Shown here: piece after piece, positions 6,189 to 8,189 of the stretch | How positions within the stretch are numbered: the stretch's first letter is position 1 | Layout: every line of letters begins with the position of its first letter | NCBI GenBank assembly: GCA_024763135.1 | Contig: JANTGD010000147.1 | Coordinates: 1 to 8,189, forward strand | From: Thiotrichales bacterium | Lineage (GTDB): Bacteria; Pseudomonadota; Gammaproteobacteria; UWMA-0217 | Direction of reading: 5' to 3' | Length of the DNA: 8,189 nucleotides | The notes under the pieces: model-generated | Told to the model about the DNA's origin: nothing | The model's database searches: none | What the model saw: only the letters and a program-made list of their open reading frames with translations | Made by a program: the position numbers and the translations under genes

Positions 6189-6220
6189 ACGTGCCCCTGC
6201 CCTGATGAATTGATGTGCGG

Positions 6221-7600
6221 ATGTCAAACCCATTCAGACCTGAGCGCATAGACAGCTTTAGATTTACCCGTTGGCACTTCGATGCTACTACCGGCCGCGT
6301 TGAGCTGAGTTATGCACTCGATGACCATTACCATTTTACCGAGGTCATCACATTACCGATGCCAGCACACCCTTTGGCGCCGGCACAACAGGCCGCCCTC
6401 AATGCATGCCTGCGGCTGTTGCATCTGGTAGCGGGCATCAGTTATTACAAGACCGCTGTCCCTGCACAGATCGATGTCGAATCAACCGTTCTTTCCCACC
6501 CGAATGCACAATTTTTACAGACCCTGTACCTGAGTGGTCTGGGAGAATTTGCGCACGAAAATAAACTGGTGATTCAGGATAAACTGCAGTTTCCTCACAA
6601 TGCTACCCAGCAGGACACCCCTGTCAGGCTCCAGCCTAAACAGCAGGCGCTAGTTGCCGTGGGTGGTGGCAAAGACTCAATCGTATCGCTCGAAGCATTG
6701 AAAGCTGCCGGCCTCCCGGTCACACTCTTTGCTGTTGGCAATGCAGCCCCGATCCAACAAACTATCGAACGCGCTGGCCTCCCCGCGCTTCAAGTACACC
6801 GGCAGTTAGATCCGCTTTTGTTTGAACTAAATCGACAAGGCGCCTACAACGGACATGTCCCCATCACTGCCATTGTCTCTTTATTAGCGACAGCCACTGC
6901 GATTTTGCATCAACACCAAGCCATAATATTTTCTAATGAGCGCTCGGCCAGCCAAGGAAATCTCATTTATGACAACGGCTTTGAGGTTAATCACCAATTC
7001 AGTAAAAGCCTGGCTTTCGAAGAGCAGCTGGCCCATACGATTAATACTACAGTCAGCCCTGATCTCGACTACTTTTCCCTGCTCAGACCTTTTTCGGAAT
7101 TGGATATCGCAAGAGCCTTTACCCAGGCGCATGATTATTTTGAAGTGTTTAGCAGCTGTAATAAAAATTTTCGGCAACACAAAGCCACAGAGCAAAATCG
7201 CTGGTGCGGAAACTGCCCCAAATGCCGTTTTGTTTATTTAATTCTCGCAGCCTTTCTACCCAAATCGGATATAACCCGGATTTTTGGCAAAGACCTGTTG
7301 GACGATCCACAGCAAACCGCTGGCTTTGATGCATTGCTGGGTATCGATGCTCACAAACCTTTTGAATGTGTGGGCGAAGAGGCCGAATCACACAGCGCTT
7401 TCGTGCTCTTGACCAGACGTAGTGAATGGTTGGATTCACAGCTAGTAGCACGCTACCGGGAAAAAATACTGCCTCGATTGGATAACCCGGACAGGCTCAT
7501 CAAAGACTATCTCACCCCCATCGCAATGGCAGATATTCCTTCCCCTTACAGACAGGCAATCGAAGCATATTTTGCATCGGCACCGCGATTGCAACGCTGA
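6221..7600 (+). CDS. murL: UDP-MurNAc-L-Ala-L-Glu epimerase MurL
   Basis: This cytosolic enzyme uses ATP to epimerise the terminal L-Glu of UDP-MurNAc-L-Ala-L-Glu to D-Glu. In Xanthomonas it works with the L-Glu-adding ligase MurD2 in place of glutamate racemase MurI. The protein has 459 residues from ATG 6221. It shows an N-terminal domain with LRLLHLVAGISYYK, a PP-loop-like nucleotide site VAVGGGKDS (GGGKDS at 148-153), YNGHVPITAI near 209-218, FSNERSAS (237-244), WCGNCPKC (328-335) with Cys329, Cys332 and Cys335 as a likely metal or structural site, and HKPFECVGE (378-386). Length and motif order agree with Xanthomonas MurL as I remember it. GTG 6215 is an alternative start; neither start has a clear ribosome binding site. 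No murD2 is adjacent. The PP-loop superfamily is broad, but the combined motifs are specific. Confidence 0.88.
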   Translation: MSNPFRPERIDSFRFTRWHFDATTGRVELSYALDDHYHFTEVITLPMPAHPLAPAQQAALNACLRLLHLVAGISYYKTAVPAQIDVESTVLSHPNAQFLQTLYLSGLGEFAHENKLVIQDKLQFPHNATQQDTPVRLQPKQQALVAVGGGKDSIVSLEALKAAGLPVTLFAVGNAAPIQQTIERAGLPALQVHRQLDPLLFELNRQGAYNGHVPITAIVSLLATATAILHQHQAIIFSNERSASQGNLIYDNGFEVNHQFSKSLAFEEQLAHTINTTVSPDLDYFSLLRPFSELDIARAFTQAHDYFEVFSSCNKNFRQHKATEQNRWCGNCPKCRFVYLILAAFLPKSDITRIFGKDLLDDPQQTAGFDALLGIDAHKPFECVGEEAESHSAFVLLTRRSEWLDSQLVARYREKILPRLDNPDRLIKDYLTPIAMADIPSPYRQAIEAYFASAPRLQR

Positions 7601-7651
7601 GTTGAATACCGGCATCGAATTAAACGGCTGGATCAAACTGAGATCACTCTG

Positions 7652-7807
7652 ATGTTATACCACGGCAGTGCCTCAACCGTCCGCGCTAGTGGGATAACGC
7701 GCCTCGGTGTTGCAGTGCGTGCCAAGGACGCTGCCATTGGTTGCGCACTGCGCCTTGATGCGCAGCACCACAAAAGCGCTGAGTCCGTCATTTTAAGGAA
7801 GCTCTGA
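7652..7807 (+). other. doubtful 51-codon small ORF ending in the MITE
   Basis: An ATG frame after murL runs into MITE copy 3 and takes its stop from the TGA in GGAAGCTCTGA. The start has no ribosome binding site and the product, MLYHGSASTV onward, has no recognisable feature. Probably not a gene. Confidence 0.1.
7712..7751. repeat. 40-base stem-loop downstream of murL
   Basis: GCAGTGCG (7712-7719) and CGCACTGC (7744-7751) are perfect inverse copies, and CCAAGG/CCATTGG extend the pairing inward with one bulge. No T-run follows, so it is not a standard terminator. It may stabilise the murL message end or belong to a repeat family. Confidence 0.35.
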
Positions 7808-7870
7808 TTAATTCTGGCGCGAGCAGATTGTGGTGAAAAATTATCCAGTTCAAGGCGCGGATTGCAGATA
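7797..7870 (+). mobile_element. MITE copy 3, left arm only (truncated)
   Basis: The first 70 or so bases match copies 1 and 2 (about 6 differences from copy 2), including GGAAGCTCTGATTAATTC preceded by TTAA at 7793-7796. The homology ends near 7870, where a different element begins at TTAACCCGGCC. The right arm of the MITE is not found after that element, so this copy is broken, not merely interrupted. Confidence 0.85.
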
Positions 7871-7874
7871 TTAA

Positions 7875-7940
7875 CCCGGCCACTCTATAGATCGCCTAAG
7901 CGGCATGACGCCATGATAGCAGTTCTATTTATCGGCCGGG
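7875..7940. mobile_element. 66-bp element with CCCGGCC inverted ends, flanked by TTAA
   Basis: CCCGGCC at the left and GGCCGGG at the right are flanked by TTAA at 7871-7874 and 7941-7944, giving a perfect 11-bp inverted repeat overall. The interior is non-coding. Its right end recurs at 8152-8189, showing that it belongs to a repeat family. The TTAA flanks look like the target duplication of the MITE copies, but the ends differ in sequence. Confidence 0.6.
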
Positions 7941-7967
7941 TTAATAACCGGAAGACGCTCCCCTTGG

Positions 7968-7993
7968 CCCGGATGGAATGTAGCGGATTTCGG
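7968..7993 (+). repeat. degenerate REP-like hairpin
   Basis: CCCGGAT, a 12-base middle with GTAGCGG, then ATTTCGG form an imperfect stem. The sequence resembles the two better REP units at 8051-8137 and appears to be a decayed relative. Confidence 0.4.
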
Positions 7994-8050
7994 AAGCAAT
8001 GAATCGAGTGGTTGCCGGTCGCACAGGGTTATATTGCAGGTGATATTTTT

Positions 8051-8137
8051 GTAGCCCGGATGTAGCTTGCGTAATCCGGGGAAATTCGGAGCTGCGTTCA
8101 GTTCATCCCGGATTTCGCTGCGCTGCATCCAGGCTAC
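8051..8137. repeat. inverted pair of GTAG-headed REP units (BIME-like)
   Basis: The left unit (8051-8080) is GTAG then CCCGGAT...ATCCGGG. The right unit (8107-8137) is CCCGGAT...ATCCAGG then CTAC, the inverse arrangement. GTAG plus a GC-rich hairpin is the mark of REP sequences mobilised by REP-associated tyrosine transposases (RAYT). No transposase gene is in the window. Confidence 0.75.
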
Positions 8138-8151
8138 TGCACTGTTTTTTC

Positions 8152-8189
8152 CATGAGGCCATTATAGAAGATCTATTGTTCGGCCGGGT
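8152..8189 (+). repeat. partial second copy of the CCCGGCC/GGCCGGG element
   Basis: Bases 8158-8189 match 7910-7941 at 27 of 32 positions, ending in CGGCCGGGT at the window edge. It is in the same orientation as the first copy, so the two form direct repeats around the REP cluster. Only the right end is recognisable. Confidence 0.6.

Larger units (their letters stand above)
5727..6220. other. 494-bp divergent intergenic region
   Basis: No convincing gene is present. Bases 5727-5870 are AT-rich and should hold the minus-strand CAP promoter: TTGCAA at 5783-5788 is a possible -35 with an imperfect TATTAA 15 bp on. Bases 5870-6110 are more GC-rich and remain open in several frames on both strands, without a recognisable protein or a good ribosome binding site. 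The right part carries the palindromes listed separately. A small RNA or a decayed gene in 5870-6110 is possible but not shown. Confidence 0.5.

Noticed and set aside
7925..8128. 67-codon minus-strand frame over the REP cluster
   Set aside because: It translates palindromic repeat DNA; its HPGYKN-like and HPGQ-like strings come from the REP hairpins.
7793..8189. Possible CRISPR array in the repeat-rich right end
   Set aside because: The repeats are inverted, of different families and unevenly spaced; there are no regular direct repeats with unique spacers and no cas genes.

Overview
The window looks like chromosomal DNA of a gammaproteobacterium of medium GC content; I cannot name the genus. 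The evidence is the gene set: an adjacent amgK-murU pair (cell-wall sugar recycling, as in pseudomonads and relatives), a typical proteobacterial lipA, and a MurL-type epimerase, a family known to me from Xanthomonas. Six protein genes are secure and a seventh, the CAP-domain lipoprotein, is close to secure. All assignments come from reading motifs, with no database search.

Layout. 1-97: no recognisable gene. 98-257: a 160-bp palindromic mobile repeat (MITE). 326-2001 (+): amgK and murU, overlapping by 4 bp. 2056-2215: a second full MITE copy in the same orientation, between the convergent murU and ElyC-like genes. 2257-3057 (-): an ElyC/YdcF-like DUF218 membrane protein. 3086-4039 (-): lipoyl synthase. 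4040-4273: a palindrome-rich gap. 4274-4828 (-): a NudF-like Nudix hydrolase. 4997-5026: an intrinsic terminator on the minus strand. 5103-5726 (-): a CAP/SCP-domain lipoprotein. 5727-6220: a long divergent gap with palindromes. 6221-7600 (+): murL. 7601-8189: a nest of repeats, comprising a broken third MITE copy, a 66-bp element with inverted ends that is partly repeated at the window end, and three REP-like hairpins.

How the genes fit together. Much of the window concerns the cell envelope. AmgK and MurU turn recycled N-acetylmuramic acid back into UDP-MurNAc. MurL is expected to convert UDP-MurNAc-L-Ala-L-Glu to its D-Glu form, an alternative to supplying free D-glutamate by racemase. The DUF218 protein resembles ElyC, which affects envelope precursor metabolism, and the CAP lipoprotein is exported. 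LipA and the Nudix hydrolase are general metabolism.

The most interesting points are: murL standing alone, without the partner ligase gene murD2 beside it; the amgK-murU pair bracketed by two same-direction copies of one MITE; and two short repeat families that both appear to sit at TTAA targets. I did not find a clearly new multigene system.
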